Shown one piece after another: positions 47,519 to 56,861 of a stretch of 64,000 bases of DNA (positions are counted from its first letter, which is position 1; each line of letters starts with the position of its first letter). The translations under genes were made by a program, and so were the position numbers. The stretch is from Sphingomonadaceae bacterium (GTDB lineage: Bacteria; Pseudomonadota; Alphaproteobacteria; Sphingomonadales; Sphingomonadaceae), in NCBI GenBank assembly GCA_027533105.1, contig JAPZTW010000001.1, positions 62,001-126,000 on the forward strand, in the 5' to 3' direction. The notes below the pieces were generated by a model. The model did not search any database. It was not told the origin of the DNA and saw only the letters and a list, made by a program, of their open reading frames with translations.

Positions 47519-47608
47519 CGTCGTCCCGGGCTTGACCCGGGACCGCTGGCGGCACGACCGGCCCCAGCACTGCAATGCCACCGGTCCCGGATCAGGTCCG
47601 GGACGACG
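47519..47608. repeat. 90-base intergenic inverted repeat (two CCCGG palindromes)
   Basis: Arm 1 (47519-47549) holds CGTCGTCCCGGG...CCCGGGACC and arm 2 (47578-47608) holds GGTCCCGGATCAGGTCCGGG plus ACGACG. Arm 2 reverse-complemented matches arm 1 with about five differences. Each arm is itself near-palindromic. It fills the whole gap between two operon genes, starting at the stop codon. It resembles dispersed intergenic palindromes found in many copies in alphaproteobacterial genomes. Confidence 0.85.
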
Positions 47609-47621
47609 ATAGGAACTTACG

Positions 47622-48407
47622 ATGAGCAACTACGAAAACATCCTGGTTGAACAGCGCGGTGCCGTCACGCTGATCACGCTCAACCGGCCGCAGGCGCTGA
47701 ACGCGCTCAATTCCTGGGTGCTCGAGGAGCTAATCGATGCCTTTGCGAAGTTCGAGGCCGATCCGTCGCAGGGCTGCGCCGTGATTACCGGCTCGGGCGA
47801 AAAGGCCTTTGCCGCCGGCGCCGACATCAAGGAAATGGCCGAAAAGCCCGCCGCCGAGTTCTATGGCCAGGACTTCTTCAGCCGCTGGGCCAGCCACCTG
47901 GTCAAGACCACGCGCAAGCCGTGGATTGCGGCGGTCAACGGCTTTGCCCTGGGTGGTGGCTGCGAACTCGCCATGATGGCCGACATCATCATCGCGAGCG
48001 AGAACGCGAAGTTTGGCCAGCCCGAAATCAAGCTGGGCGTCGGCCCCGGCATGGGCGGCAGCCAGCGCCTGACGCGGGCGATCGGCAAATCCAAGGCGAT
48101 GGAAATGTGCCTGACCGGCCGGATGATGGGCGCCGAGGAAGCCGAACGCTCGGGCCTGGTCTCGCGCGTGGTACCGCTCGCCAGCCTGGTCGACGAAGCC
48201 GTCAAGCTGGCCGCCGAGATCGCCGCGATGCCGCCGCTGGCCGCCATCGCCAACAAGGAAATGGTCAACGCCGCCTTCGAAACCACGCTGGATCAGGGCC
48301 TGATGATGGAGCGCCGGATCTTCCAGGTCCTCACCGCCACCGAGGACAAGGCCGAAGGCATGGCCGCCTTTATCGAAAAGCGGCCCGGGGTGTGGAAGGG
48401 CAAGTAA
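47622..48407 (+). CDS. enoyl-CoA hydratase (probable methacrylyl-CoA hydration)
   Basis: Crotonase-family enzyme of 261 residues with the oxyanion-hole helix [16 protein letters not shown] (about 56-71) and catalytic glutamates in the region [35 protein letters not shown] (about 108-142). In this cluster it would hydrate methacrylyl-CoA to 3-hydroxyisobutyryl-CoA, but such enzymes are broad-range and also serve fatty-acid oxidation. Flanked on both sides by inverted repeats. Confidence 0.93.
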   Translation: MSNYENILVEQRGAVTLITLNRPQALNALNSWVLEELIDAFAKFEADPSQGCAVITGSGEKAFAAGADIKEMAEKPAAEFYGQDFFSRWASHLVKTTRKPWIAAVNGFALGGGCELAMMADIIIASENAKFGQPEIKLGVGPGMGGSQRLTRAIGKSKAMEMCLTGRMMGAEEAERSGLVSRVVPLASLVDEAVKLAAEIAAMPPLAAIANKEMVNAAFETTLDQGLMMERRIFQVLTATEDKAEGMAAFIEKRPGVWKGK

Positions 48408-48415
48408 CCCCAGCG

Positions 48416-48480
48416 CCGTTCGTGTCGAGCGAAGTCGAGACACCAGCGCACGGCATCTCGACTTCGCTCGATGCGAACGG
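48416..48480. repeat. intergenic inverted repeat with TCGAGCGAAGTCGAGA arms
   Basis: A left arm of about 25 bases (48416-48440) is the reverse complement of 48456-48480 with two differences; the loop is 15 bases. The core TCGAGCGAAGTCGAGA is a common dispersed intergenic palindrome in Sphingomonadales. It ends 17 bases before the mmsB ATG. It could act as an mRNA 3'-protective hairpin, but that is inference. Confidence 0.85.
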
Positions 48481-48497
48481 ACCTTGGAGTAGAACCT

Positions 48498-49370
48498 ATG
48501 GCTAGAATCGCCTTCATCGGCCTCGGCAATATGGGCGGCGGGATGGCCGCCAACCTGGTCAAGGCCGGGCACACGGTCCACGCCTTCGATCTCAGCGCCG
48601 AAGCAATCGAGCGCGCCACGGGCAACGGCTGCGCCGTCTTCCCGACCGTGGCCGAGGCGGTGCAGGGCGTCGATGCCGTCGTCTCGATGCTGCCCAACGG
48701 CAAGATCGTCGAAAGCGTCTATACCGCCGACGTCATCGGCCAGGCCCCGGCCGGCGCGCTGCTGCTCGATTGTTCGACCATCGATGTCGATACCGCGCGC
48801 AAGGTTGCCGCGGCTGCCGAAGCCGGTGGTTATGCCATGGTCGACGCGCCCGTCTCGGGCGGGATCGCGGCGGCCAATGGCGGCACGCTGACCTTCATGG
48901 TCGGCGGCACGGCTGAGGCTTTTGCCCGCGCCGAGCCGATCCTTGCCGCAATGGGCAAGGCCGTGATCCATGCCGGCGCTTCGGGTGCGGGCCAGGCCGC
49001 CAAGATCTGCAACAACATGATCCTGGGCGCGACGATGATCGCCACCTGCGAGGCCTTTGCCCTGGCCGAGAAGCTCGGGCTGGACCTCCAGACCTTCTAC
49101 GACATCTCGTCCAAGGCCTCGGGCCAGTCGTGGTCGATGACCTCATACTGCCCGGTCCCCGGCGTTGGCCCGGCCAGCCCGGCCGACAACGGCTATCAGG
49201 GCGGATTCGCGGCCGCGCTGATGCTGAAGGACCTCAAGCTCGCGCTTGAAGCGGCGCAAAGCGTCGGTGCCAATGTCCCGATGGGGACCCGCGCCGAAGA
49301 GCTTTACGAGGCCTTCGCCGCAGCCGGCAACGGCGGCGTCGATTTCTCAGGCATCATCAAGACGCTCTAA
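48498..49370 (+). CDS. mmsB: 3-hydroxyisobutyrate dehydrogenase
   Basis: Oxidises 3-hydroxyisobutyrate to methylmalonate semialdehyde with NAD+. The 290-residue beta-hydroxyacid dehydrogenase has the N-terminal dinucleotide motif ARIAFIGLGNMGGGMAANL, substrate motif DAPVSGGIAAANGGTL (about 119-134) and catalytic lysine in GAGQAAKICNNM (about 172). ATG 48498 is preferred over the upstream in-frame 48471, which falls in the repeat. Its last 24 bases overlap the convergent fdsD gene. Confidence 0.95.
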   Translation: MARIAFIGLGNMGGGMAANLVKAGHTVHAFDLSAEAIERATGNGCAVFPTVAEAVQGVDAVVSMLPNGKIVESVYTADVIGQAPAGALLLDCSTIDVDTARKVAAAAEAGGYAMVDAPVSGGIAAANGGTLTFMVGGTAEAFARAEPILAAMGKAVIHAGASGAGQAAKICNNMILGATMIATCEAFALAEKLGLDLQTFYDISSKASGQSWSMTSYCPVPGVGPASPADNGYQGGFAAALMLKDLKLALEAAQSVGANVPMGTRAEELYEAFAAAGNGGVDFSGIIKTL

Positions 49371-49550
49371 GGCGGCGCGGGCAATCGGATCGAGCGGCGA
49401 ACGATCGCTGCCCAGGATCGCCGCCTTCATGCGCGGCTCCCAGAAATCGCGGATGTGCTGGGCCGTCGCGGCAATCGCCGCTTCCTCGCCCTGCGCGGCG
49501 AGATTGCGGGCGATCTGATTGGCCATATGGTGCAGCCGGGCCAGGTCCAC
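49347..49550 (-). CDS. fdsD: NAD-dependent formate dehydrogenase delta subunit
   Basis: Small accessory subunit of soluble Mo-formate dehydrogenases. It has 67 residues, with the family pattern LHHMANQIARNLAAQGEEAAIAATAQHIRDFWEPRM. A GTG start at 49550 is assumed; the ATG at 49526 is a shorter alternative. It lies 6 bases after the fdsA stop and overlaps the convergent mmsB by 24 bases. In relatives it is needed for an active enzyme, probably for cofactor insertion. Confidence 0.88.
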   Translation of the reverse strand: MDLARLHHMANQIARNLAAQGEEAAIAATAQHIRDFWEPRMKAAILGSDRSPLDPIARAALERLDDA

Positions 49551-49556
49551 TTGTCG

Positions 49557-52400
49557 CTACTCCGCCGGTTCGCGCGCCACGCGGCGGCTGCGCTCGGCCC
49601 AGCTGGCATAGCTTTCCTGCCAGTCGGTCGGGCCGTTGCTGGGCATCACCTGCACGGCGGTAACCTTGTATTCTGGGCAATTGGTGGCCCAGTCGGAATA
49701 GTCGGTGGTCACCACATTGGCCTGGGTCGCCGGGTGGTGGAAGGTGGTATAGACCACCCCGGGGGCCACCCGATCGGTCACATCGGCGCGCAGGGTTGTC
49801 TCGCCGGTGCGGCTGGCGAGGCGCACCCAGTCGCCCGACTTGATCCCGCGATTTTCGGCATCGGCCGGATGGATTTCCAGCAGGTCTTCCTCGTGCCAGA
49901 CCGTATTGGCCGTGCGCCGGGTCTGCGCGCCGACATTGTATTGCGACAGGATCCGCCCGGTGGTGAGGAGCAGCGGATAGCGCGGCCCGGTCTTCTCGTC
50001 GGTGGGCACATAGTCGGTCACCACAAAGCGGCCCTTGCCGCGCACGAAACCATCGACGTGCATCACCGGTGAGCCATCGGGCGCGGCGGCATTTACCGGC
50101 CATTGCAGCGATCCGGCTTCCTCCAGATGGTCATAGGAAACCCCGGCAAAGCTGGGGGTCAGCCGCGCGATTTCGGCCATGATCTCGGCCGGATGCCGGT
50201 AATCCCAGTTGAGCCCCATCGCCTGGGCGAGTTGCTGGGTGACTTCCCAGTCAGCCAGGCCATTGGCCGGTTCCATCACCTTGCGCACCCGCTGGATACG
50301 GCGTTCGGCATTGGTGAAGGTGCCGTCCTTTTCCAGAAAAGTGCTGCCCGGCAGGAAGACGTGGGCGTAACCGGCGGTCTCGTTGAGGAACAGGTCATGG
50401 ACGATGACCAGTTCCATCGCCTTCAGCCCGGCGGCAACGTGGTGGGTATTGGGATCGGACTGGAGAATGTCCTCGCCCTGGATGTAAAGCGCGCGGAACG
50501 AGCCATCGAGCGCGGCATCGAGCATGTTGGGAATGCGCAGGCCCGGTTCGGGATTGAGCGCGACGCCCCAGTCCTGCTCGAACAGGCCGCGTGTCGCCGA
50601 GTCCGAAATATGGCGATAGCCGGCCAGCTCGTGCGGGAAGGAGCCCATGTCGCAGGAGCCCTGGACATTGTTCTGGCCCCGCAGCGGGTTCACGCCCACG
50701 CCGGGACGGCCGATATTGCCCGTCGCCATGGCCAGGTTGGCAATCGCCATGACGGTGGAGGAACCCTGGCTATGCTCGGTGACGCCCAGGCCGTAATAGA
50801 TCGCGCCATTGCCGCCCGTTGCATAAAGCCGGGCGGCGGCGCGCAAGTCAGCGGCGGGGACGCGGGTGACCGCTTCCAGCACTTCCGGACTATGCCGTTC
50901 GTCCGCAACGAAGCGCGCCCAGTCCTGGTATTCGTCCCAGTCGCAGCGTTCGCGGATGAAGGCCTCGTCAGCCAGGCTCTCGGTCACGATCACGTGGGCC
51001 ATGGCGGTCAGCACGGCGACATTGGTGCCGGGTTGCAGCGGCAGGTGATGCGCGGCTTCGACATGAGGCATCCGCACCAGGTCGATCCGGCGCGGGTCGA
51101 TCACGATCAGCTTCGCGCCCTCTCTGAGCCGCCGCTTCATCCGGCTGGCGAAGACCGGGTGGGCATCGGTGGGATTGGCCCCGATCACCAGGATCACGTC
51201 GGCCTGCATCACGCTGTCGAAATCCTGCGTGCCAGCCGAAGTCCCGAAGGTCGTCTTCAGGCCATAGCCGGTGGGCGAATGGCAGACCCGCGCGCAGGTA
51301 TCGACATTGTTCGATCCGAACCCGGCGCGGACCAGCTTCTGGACCAGGAAGGTTTCCTCGTTGGTGCAGCGGCTGGAGGTAATCCCGCCCAGCGCCCGCG
51401 CGCCATGCCGCGCCTTGATCGCGTTCAGCCGCTCGGCCGTATAGGCAAAGGCCTCGTCCCAGCTGACCACCCGCCAGGGATCCTCGATGCTGTCGCGGAT
51501 CATCGGTTCCAGCACCCGGTCGCGGTGGTTGGCATAGCCCCAGGCGAAGCGGCCCTTGACGCAGGAATGGCCCCGGTTGGCCTTGCCATCCTTCCACGGC
51601 ACCATCCGCACCAGCTGCTCGCCCCGCATTTCCGCGCGGAAGGTGCAGCCAACCCCGCAATAGGCGCAGGTCGTCACCACGGCGCGTTCGGGCTTGCCGA
51701 TTTCCTTAACCGCCTTTTCCTGCAGCGTGGCAGTGGGGCAGGCCTGGACGCAGGCCCCGCAGGAGACGCATTCGCTCGACAGGAAATCGTCACCCGCCTG
51801 GCCCGCGCTGACCGTGGATGCAAAGCCCCGACCGGCGATGGTCAGGGCAAAGGTTCCCTGCACTTCGTCACAAGCGCGCACGCAGCGCGAGCAGGCAATG
51901 CATTTGCAGGGATCGAAATCGAAATAGGGGTTGGAGCTGTCGGTCGGCAAGCCGAGGTGGTTGGCCCCGGCATAGCCATAGCGCACATCGCGCAGGCCCA
52001 CTTCGGCGGCGGTATCCTGCAATTCGCAAACGTTGTTGGCGCTGCAGGTCAGGCAATCGAGCGGGTGATCGGAGATGTAGAGCTCCATCACCCCGCGCCG
52101 CAGCCGCTGGAGCCGCGAGGTCTGGGTGTGGACCACCATGCCAGGTTCGACCGGGGTGGTGCAGCTCGCCGGGGTGCCCTTGCGCCCCTCGATCTCGACC
52201 AGGCACATCCGGCAGGAACCGTAGGCCTTGACGCTGTCGGTGGCGCAGAGGCTGGGGATCGAACCGCCGCTTTCCGCCGCCGCGCGCATCACGCTGGTGC
52301 CGGCGGGTACGGTTACAGCCCGGCCATCGATCGCCAGCGTGACCGGCTGGTCCGACTGGACCGGCGGGGTGCCGAAATCGGCTTGCGGTTCATAGCCCAT
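49557..52400 (-). CDS. fdsA: NAD-dependent formate dehydrogenase alpha subunit (molybdenum)
   Basis: Catalytic subunit: formate + NAD+ to CO2 + NADH at a bis-MGD molybdenum site. It has 947 residues. The N-terminal part resembles NuoG: a [2Fe-2S] domain (YGSCRMC), a His/Cys cluster (HPLDCLTC) and two [4Fe-4S] sets (CIACSRCVRAC, CVSCGACVQAC). The molybdopterin domain begins at CAYCGVGC and has Mo ligand Cys373 in CARVCHSPT. ATG 52400 lies 11 bases inside the end of mobA. Confidence 0.96.
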   Translation of the reverse strand: MGYEPQADFGTPPVQSDQPVTLAIDGRAVTVPAGTSVMRAAAESGGSIPSLCATDSVKAYGSCRMCLVEIEGRKGTPASCTTPVEPGMVVHTQTSRLQRLRRGVMELYISDHPLDCLTCSANNVCELQDTAAEVGLRDVRYGYAGANHLGLPTDSSNPYFDFDPCKCIACSRCVRACDEVQGTFALTIAGRGFASTVSAGQAGDDFLSSECVSCGACVQACPTATLQEKAVKEIGKPERAVVTTCAYCGVGCTFRAEMRGEQLVRMVPWKDGKANRGHSCVKGRFAWGYANHRDRVLEPMIRDSIEDPWRVVSWDEAFAYTAERLNAIKARHGARALGGITSSRCTNEETFLVQKLVRAGFGSNNVDTCARVCHSPTGYGLKTTFGTSAGTQDFDSVMQADVILVIGANPTDAHPVFASRMKRRLREGAKLIVIDPRRIDLVRMPHVEAAHHLPLQPGTNVAVLTAMAHVIVTESLADEAFIRERCDWDEYQDWARFVADERHSPEVLEAVTRVPAADLRAAARLYATGGNGAIYYGLGVTEHSQGSSTVMAIANLAMATGNIGRPGVGVNPLRGQNNVQGSCDMGSFPHELAGYRHISDSATRGLFEQDWGVALNPEPGLRIPNMLDAALDGSFRALYIQGEDILQSDPNTHHVAAGLKAMELVIVHDLFLNETAGYAHVFLPGSTFLEKDGTFTNAERRIQRVRKVMEPANGLADWEVTQQLAQAMGLNWDYRHPAEIMAEIARLTPSFAGVSYDHLEEAGSLQWPVNAAAPDGSPVMHVDGFVRGKGRFVVTDYVPTDEKTGPRYPLLLTTGRILSQYNVGAQTRRTANTVWHEEDLLEIHPADAENRGIKSGDWVRLASRTGETTLRADVTDRVAPGVVYTTFHHPATQANVVTTDYSDWATNCPEYKVTAVQVMPSNGPTDWQESYASWAERSRRVAREPAE

Positions 52401-52920
52401 GCTGCGTCTCCGCTGCCCGCAGATCGGCGGGCGTGTTGATATTAGCAGGCGCGGCGGGAAGATGCACGGGCCGCGCATTGATTGCTTCGGCGAGGGCGCG
52501 CATCGAGTGCTTGCCGGTGCCCGTGAGGATCGCCTCGACCACGCTGGCGGCAGTGGCGGGCCAGAGGCCAATCACCGGCTGATCGGTGAGATAGGCCGGG
52601 GCCGGGTCGAGCAGTCCGGGCAGGTTTTCGGGCAGGAACGGCGCATCGACCCCGCAGGTCAGCACCGTTTCATAACCGGCATCCCGGGCATGGCGCAGCG
52701 CCGCCGTGATCCCGCCCAGCGGCCCCATGCCGGGTCGCGGCCAGTCGGGCAGGGTCGGGGCAGGGGCCTCGTCCCGGCCAACCACCACCACCGCATCGCA
52801 CCAGCCCGAGAGGGTATCGACCGCCCGGGCCAGCAGGCTCTGCCCCTTGAGCTGCGCCAGCGCCTTGTCGCTGCCGAACCGGCTGGCCGCTCCGCCCGCC
52901 AGAACACAGCCCAGGATCAC
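52390..52920 (-). CDS. mobA: molybdenum cofactor guanylyltransferase
   Basis: Transfers GMP from GTP to molybdopterin; the MGD made is the cofactor FdsA needs. The 176-residue protein has the nucleotide-binding LAGGAASRFGSDKAL (about 6-20), GMGPLGGITAAL and the Mg2+-binding CGVDAPFLP near residue 90. The GTG start overlaps the fdsB stop (GTGA), and the end overlaps fdsA by 11 bases. The gene is thus wedged inside the fds operon in place of the fdhD/fdsC gene often found there. Confidence 0.9.
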   Translation of the reverse strand: MILGCVLAGGAASRFGSDKALAQLKGQSLLARAVDTLSGWCDAVVVVGRDEAPAPTLPDWPRPGMGPLGGITAALRHARDAGYETVLTCGVDAPFLPENLPGLLDPAPAYLTDQPVIGLWPATAASVVEAILTGTGKHSMRALAEAINARPVHLPAAPANINTPADLRAAETQHGL

Positions 52921-54428
52921 GAAAAGTCCTCCGGCCAGTGCTTCAGCGCCGAGCGGACCGGGTAGGGCGTGAAGCCGCCGAGCGCGCAGAGCGAGCCGAA
53001 CTGCATCGTCTCGCAAAGGTCTTCCAGCAATTGCAGGTCTTCGGCGCGGCTGCGGCGGTCCTTGCGGGCATTGTGCATCTGGGCCAGCGCCTCGACCGGA
53101 TCGGCATCGCGCCCGCCCGCCCTGATCCGGTCGATCAGTTCGACGCCGCGGGTCGAACCGATCCGGCAGGGGGTGCACTTGCCGCAGCTTTCCGCCGCGC
53201 AGAACTGGAAGGCAAAGCGGGCGAGGGCGCCCATGTTGGCCTGGTCATCGAACACCACCACGCCGCCATGGCCGATCAGCGCGTCGGCCCCGGCATAGGC
53301 TTCGTAGTCGAAGGGCAGGTCGAACTGGCTGGGGTGAATATAGGCGCCGAGCGGCCCGCCAACCTGCACCGCCTTGACCGGCCGGCCCGAAGCCGTGCCG
53401 CCTCCGATGTCATGGATCAATTCGTTGAGGCTGATGCCAAAGGCCGTCTCGAACAGGCCGCCGTGCCGGATATTGCCGGCCAGCTGGATGGGCATGGTGC
53501 CCTTTGAGCGGTCGATCCCGAGGCTGTCGTACAGGCTCGCGCCGCCGGGTACCATGATGTGCGGTATGGCGGCCAGCGTGAGCACGTTGTGTACCACTGT
53601 AGGGCATCCGAACAGCCCTTCGAGTGCCGGTAGAGGGGGCTTGGCCCGAACCTCGCCGCGCTTGCCTTCGATCGAGTTGAGCAGGGCGGTTTCCTCGCCG
53701 CAGACATAGGCCCCGGCACCGACCCGCACCTCGATTCGAAAGGGGGCAATATGCTCGCGGACCAGTTCAATTGCCGCGTTCAACTTGCTGATTGCATGGG
53801 GATATTCACTGCGGACATAGATGTAGCCCTGCCGCGCTCCGACGGCCTGGGCGGCAATCGCCATGCCTTCCAGCAATTGGAACGGATCGCCCTCCATCAA
53901 CATCCGGTCGGCAAAGGTACCGCTATCCCCCTCATCAGCGTTGCAAACCACGTATTTCCGGGGGCCTGGAGCCTCAAGCACGGTCCGACACTTGATCCCC
54001 GCCGGGAACCCGGCACCGCCACGACCGCGCAGACCCGAGTGGGTAACCTCCGCGACAATCTCTGACGAAGCCATTGATTTCACGCGCTTCAGTGCCGACC
54101 AGCCACCGGTCGCTGCATAGTCATCCAGGCTCAACGGCCGCGTCTTTCCGGCGCGGGCAAAAGTCAGCCGCTGCTGCCGCTTGATGAAGGGATGGTCCGC
54201 GATCGCACCGATCCGCTTGTCAGACGTTCCGGCGAGCACCGCTCCAACATCCCCGGAAATCAGCGGCCCGAAGCCGATCCCGTCGATCTCTGCCAGGGGC
54301 TCCAGCCAATGCATGCCCCAGCTTGAAACCCGCTCGACCATGCAGCCTGCTGCAACGAAGGCTGCCGCCACGGCATCCGCCCCGCAGGCGAGCGCAAGGG
54401 CGTCGTCGCTGATCCGCACCACCGTCAT
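52917..54428 (-). CDS. fdsB: NAD-dependent formate dehydrogenase beta subunit (NADH/FMN)
   Basis: NuoF-like subunit binding FMN, NAD and a [4Fe-4S] cluster. It has 503 residues. An N-terminal thioredoxin-like region (to about 95) is followed by [17 protein letters not shown] (about 131-147), GAGAYVCGEETALLNSIEGKRG and the cluster ligands AAESCGKCTPCRIGSTRG near 414-431. It overlaps fdsG by 4 bases and mobA by 4. Confidence 0.95.
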   Translation of the reverse strand: MTVVRISDDALALACGADAVAAAFVAAGCMVERVSSWGMHWLEPLAEIDGIGFGPLISGDVGAVLAGTSDKRIGAIADHPFIKRQQRLTFARAGKTRPLSLDDYAATGGWSALKRVKSMASSEIVAEVTHSGLRGRGGAGFPAGIKCRTVLEAPGPRKYVVCNADEGDSGTFADRMLMEGDPFQLLEGMAIAAQAVGARQGYIYVRSEYPHAISKLNAAIELVREHIAPFRIEVRVGAGAYVCGEETALLNSIEGKRGEVRAKPPLPALEGLFGCPTVVHNVLTLAAIPHIMVPGGASLYDSLGIDRSKGTMPIQLAGNIRHGGLFETAFGISLNELIHDIGGGTASGRPVKAVQVGGPLGAYIHPSQFDLPFDYEAYAGADALIGHGGVVVFDDQANMGALARFAFQFCAAESCGKCTPCRIGSTRGVELIDRIRAGGRDADPVEALAQMHNARKDRRSRAEDLQLLEDLCETMQFGSLCALGGFTPYPVRSALKHWPEDFS

Positions 54429-54850
54429 GCCGATTGCACCAGCTTGACGAGCGCCGCCGCATCAAGCCGCGCATGCAGACGATCGCCGATCCGGGCCGCC
54501 GGACCAACGCTGCACAGGCCCAGGCAATAGACGGATTTCAGCCGAACCCGCTCGCCAGCGGCAGCCTCGGCCGAAGCAATCAGTTCTTCAGCACCCCGAG
54601 CCTGACACGCTTCAGCACGGCACAGTTCGATGCAGGGCCGCGGATCGGGTTCGGCCGAGAAGTCGTGATAGAAGCTGACCACGCCGTGCACTTCGGCCCG
54701 GCTGAGGTTGAGTTCGTGGGCGATGACCCGTTCCGCCTCGGCATCGACGCAGCCGAATTCGCGCTGGATATCGTGCAGGATGGGCAGGAGCGGGCCTTCG
54801 CGGCCCCGGTGGCTGACGCAGATTTCGACGATGCGCGCGGCCCGCGTCAC
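54425..54850 (-). CDS. fdsG: NAD-dependent formate dehydrogenase gamma subunit
   Basis: NuoE-like [2Fe-2S] subunit of 141 residues with ligands Cys77, Cys82, Cys109 and Cys113 (ELCRAEAC and CLGLC). GTG start at 54850 overlaps the fghA stop (GTGA) and its 3' end overlaps fdsB. With FdsB and FdsA it forms the electron path from formate to NAD+. Confidence 0.94.
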   Translation of the reverse strand: MTRAARIVEICVSHRGREGPLLPILHDIQREFGCVDAEAERVIAHELNLSRAEVHGVVSFYHDFSAEPDPRPCIELCRAEACQARGAEELIASAEAAAGERVRLKSVYCLGLCSVGPAARIGDRLHARLDAAALVKLVQSA

Positions 54851-55680
54851 GCCTTCAATCGTGCCGCATGCCAGCCGATGTGATCGGCCATGAAAGTGGA
54901 GATGAAGTAGTACGAATGATCGTAACCCGGCTGCATCCGGATCGTCGCCGGGATACCGGCCTTGCGGCAGGCCATGACCAGCAGCCCGGTCTTGAGCTGT
55001 TCGTGCAGGAAGTTGTCGGCATCGCCCTGGTCGACCAGCAGATCTGGCAGGCGGGCGCCATCCTCGATCAGGGCGCAGGCATCATACTCGCGCCAGGTCG
55101 ACTTGTCGGGCCCCAGGTAGCCGCCCAGCGCCTTCTCGCCCCAGGGACAGTTCAGCGGGCTGACGATCGGGGAAAAGGCGCTGACCGAGCGGAAGCGATC
55201 GGGATTGCGCAAGCCGATGGTCAGCGCGCCGTGGCCACCCATCGAGTGGCCTGTAATCCCCTGACGCGCCATATCGACCGGGAAATTCCCGGCGATCAGC
55301 GCAGGCAATTCCTGCTCGATGTAGCTGCGCATCCGGTAATTGGCCGACCACGGCGCTTGTGCTGCATCGACATAGAAGCCTGCACCCTTGCCGAAGTCAT
55401 AGCCTTCGTCATCCGGCACCAGATCGCCGCGCGGGCTGGTGTCCGGTGCGACGAAGACAACACCATGCTCGGCGCAGGCGGCGCGGAACTCGCCCTTTTC
55501 GGTCACATTGGCATGGGTGCAGGTCAGGCCCGACAGGTACCACAGCACCGGCAGCTTCTGCCCCGGTGCGTGATCCGGCACGAAGACCGAAAAGGTCATC
55601 GGCGTGCCGGTCTCGGTCGACTGGTGGGTATAGACGCCCTGCGTGCCGCCATGGCTCCGCCAGGCCGATACCTGCTCCAT
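54847..55680 (-). CDS. fghA: S-formylglutathione hydrolase
   Basis: Serine hydrolase splitting S-formylglutathione to glutathione and formate. The 277-residue alpha/beta hydrolase has nucleophile Ser146 in GHSMGGHG, with the acid in DQGDADNFL (about 221-229) and histidine in YDHSYYFI near 256. ATG 55680 overlaps the frmA stop; the frame is open further upstream, but only inside frmA. It supplies formate to the fds enzyme directly downstream. Confidence 0.96.
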   Translation of the reverse strand: MEQVSAWRSHGGTQGVYTHQSTETGTPMTFSVFVPDHAPGQKLPVLWYLSGLTCTHANVTEKGEFRAACAEHGVVFVAPDTSPRGDLVPDDEGYDFGKGAGFYVDAAQAPWSANYRMRSYIEQELPALIAGNFPVDMARQGITGHSMGGHGALTIGLRNPDRFRSVSAFSPIVSPLNCPWGEKALGGYLGPDKSTWREYDACALIEDGARLPDLLVDQGDADNFLHEQLKTGLLVMACRKAGIPATIRMQPGYDHSYYFISTFMADHIGWHAARLKA

Positions 55681-56792
55681 CAGAACACCACGACCGAGCG
55701 GATCGACTTGCCCGCGTGCATCAGGTCGAAGGCGGTGTTGATCTCTTCCAGCCCCATCACGTGGGTGATCATCGGATCGATCTGGATCTTGCCCGCCATG
55801 TACATGTCGACGATCTTGGGCACATCGGTGCGGCCCTTGGCCCCGCCAAAAGCCGTGCCGCGCCAGTTGCGCCCCGTGACGAGCTGGAACGGCCGCGTGG
55901 CGATTTCCTTGCCGGCTTCGGCCACGCCGATGATGATCGACGTGCCCCAGCCACGGTGGCAGGCTTCCAGCGCGGTGCGCATCACTTCGGTATTGCCGGT
56001 GGCATCGAAGGTATAGTCCGCCCCGCCATCGGTCATCAGCACGATCTTGGCGACCACGTCCTCGCGGCTCATGCCCTTTGAATTGAGGAAGTCGGTCATC
56101 CCGAACTTGCGCCCCCATTCCTCGCGGTCGGGGTTGATATCAACGCCGATGATCTTGTTCGCCCCGGCCAGCCGCGCGCCCTGGATCACGTTGAGACCGA
56201 TCCCGCCAAGCCCGAAGACCACGACATTGTCACCGACCTGGACCTTCGCGGTGTTGATCACTGCACCAACGCCGGTGGTCACCCCGCAGCCGATGTAGCA
56301 CGAGGTCTGGAAGGGGGCGTCCTCGCGGATCTTGGCGACGGCGATTTCGGGCAGGACGGTGAAGTTCGAGAAGGTGCTGCAGCCCATGTAGTGGAAGATG
56401 GTCTGGCCCTTGTAGCTGAACCGGCTGGTGCCATCGGGCATCAGCCCCTGGCCCTGGGTTGCGCGGATCGCGGTGCACAGGTTGGTCTTGCCCGAGAGGC
56501 ACGACTTACACTGGCGGCACTCCGGCGTGTAAAGCGGGATTACGTGATCGCCGGGCTTCACGCTGGTCACGCCCGGGCCAACCTCGCGCACGATCCCGGC
56601 CCCTTCATGGCCGAGGATCGAGGGGAAGATGCCTTCGCTGTCAAACCCGTCCAGCGTATAGGAATCGGTGTGGCAGATACCCGTCGCCATGATCTCGACC
56701 AGCACTTCGCCAGCCTTGGGGCCTTCAAGGTCCACCTCGACGATCTCAAGCGGCTGTTTCGGTGCAAAGGCAACGGCGGCACGGGTCTTCAT
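55680..56792 (-). CDS. frmA: S-(hydroxymethyl)glutathione dehydrogenase / class III alcohol dehydrogenase
   Basis: Oxidises the spontaneous formaldehyde-glutathione adduct to S-formylglutathione with NAD+. The 370-residue zinc MDR protein has catalytic-zinc residues in [14 protein letters not shown] (about 36-49) and GHEGAGIV, the structural-zinc cysteines [15 protein letters not shown] and the Rossmann motif [20 protein letters not shown] (about 194-213). First gene of the C1 operon; its ATG follows GGGGAG. Confidence 0.96.
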   Translation of the reverse strand: MKTRAAVAFAPKQPLEIVEVDLEGPKAGEVLVEIMATGICHTDSYTLDGFDSEGIFPSILGHEGAGIVREVGPGVTSVKPGDHVIPLYTPECRQCKSCLSGKTNLCTAIRATQGQGLMPDGTSRFSYKGQTIFHYMGCSTFSNFTVLPEIAVAKIREDAPFQTSCYIGCGVTTGVGAVINTAKVQVGDNVVVFGLGGIGLNVIQGARLAGANKIIGVDINPDREEWGRKFGMTDFLNSKGMSREDVVAKIVLMTDGGADYTFDATGNTEVMRTALEACHRGWGTSIIIGVAEAGKEIATRPFQLVTGRNWRGTAFGGAKGRTDVPKIVDMYMAGKIQIDPMITHVMGLEEINTAFDLMHAGKSIRSVVVF

Positions 56793-56861
56793 AATGGCTC
56801 ACTCCCCAGGTCAGTGAAGCCCTTTGGCACGATCTGTTTGGCTTCGTCCAGTGGCCGGAGG

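Noticed and set aside
50103..52439. A 778-codon open frame on the plus strand across fdsA.
   Set aside because: Antisense shadow of a clearly functional formate dehydrogenase subunit; low-complexity Gly/His/Ala composition and no motif.
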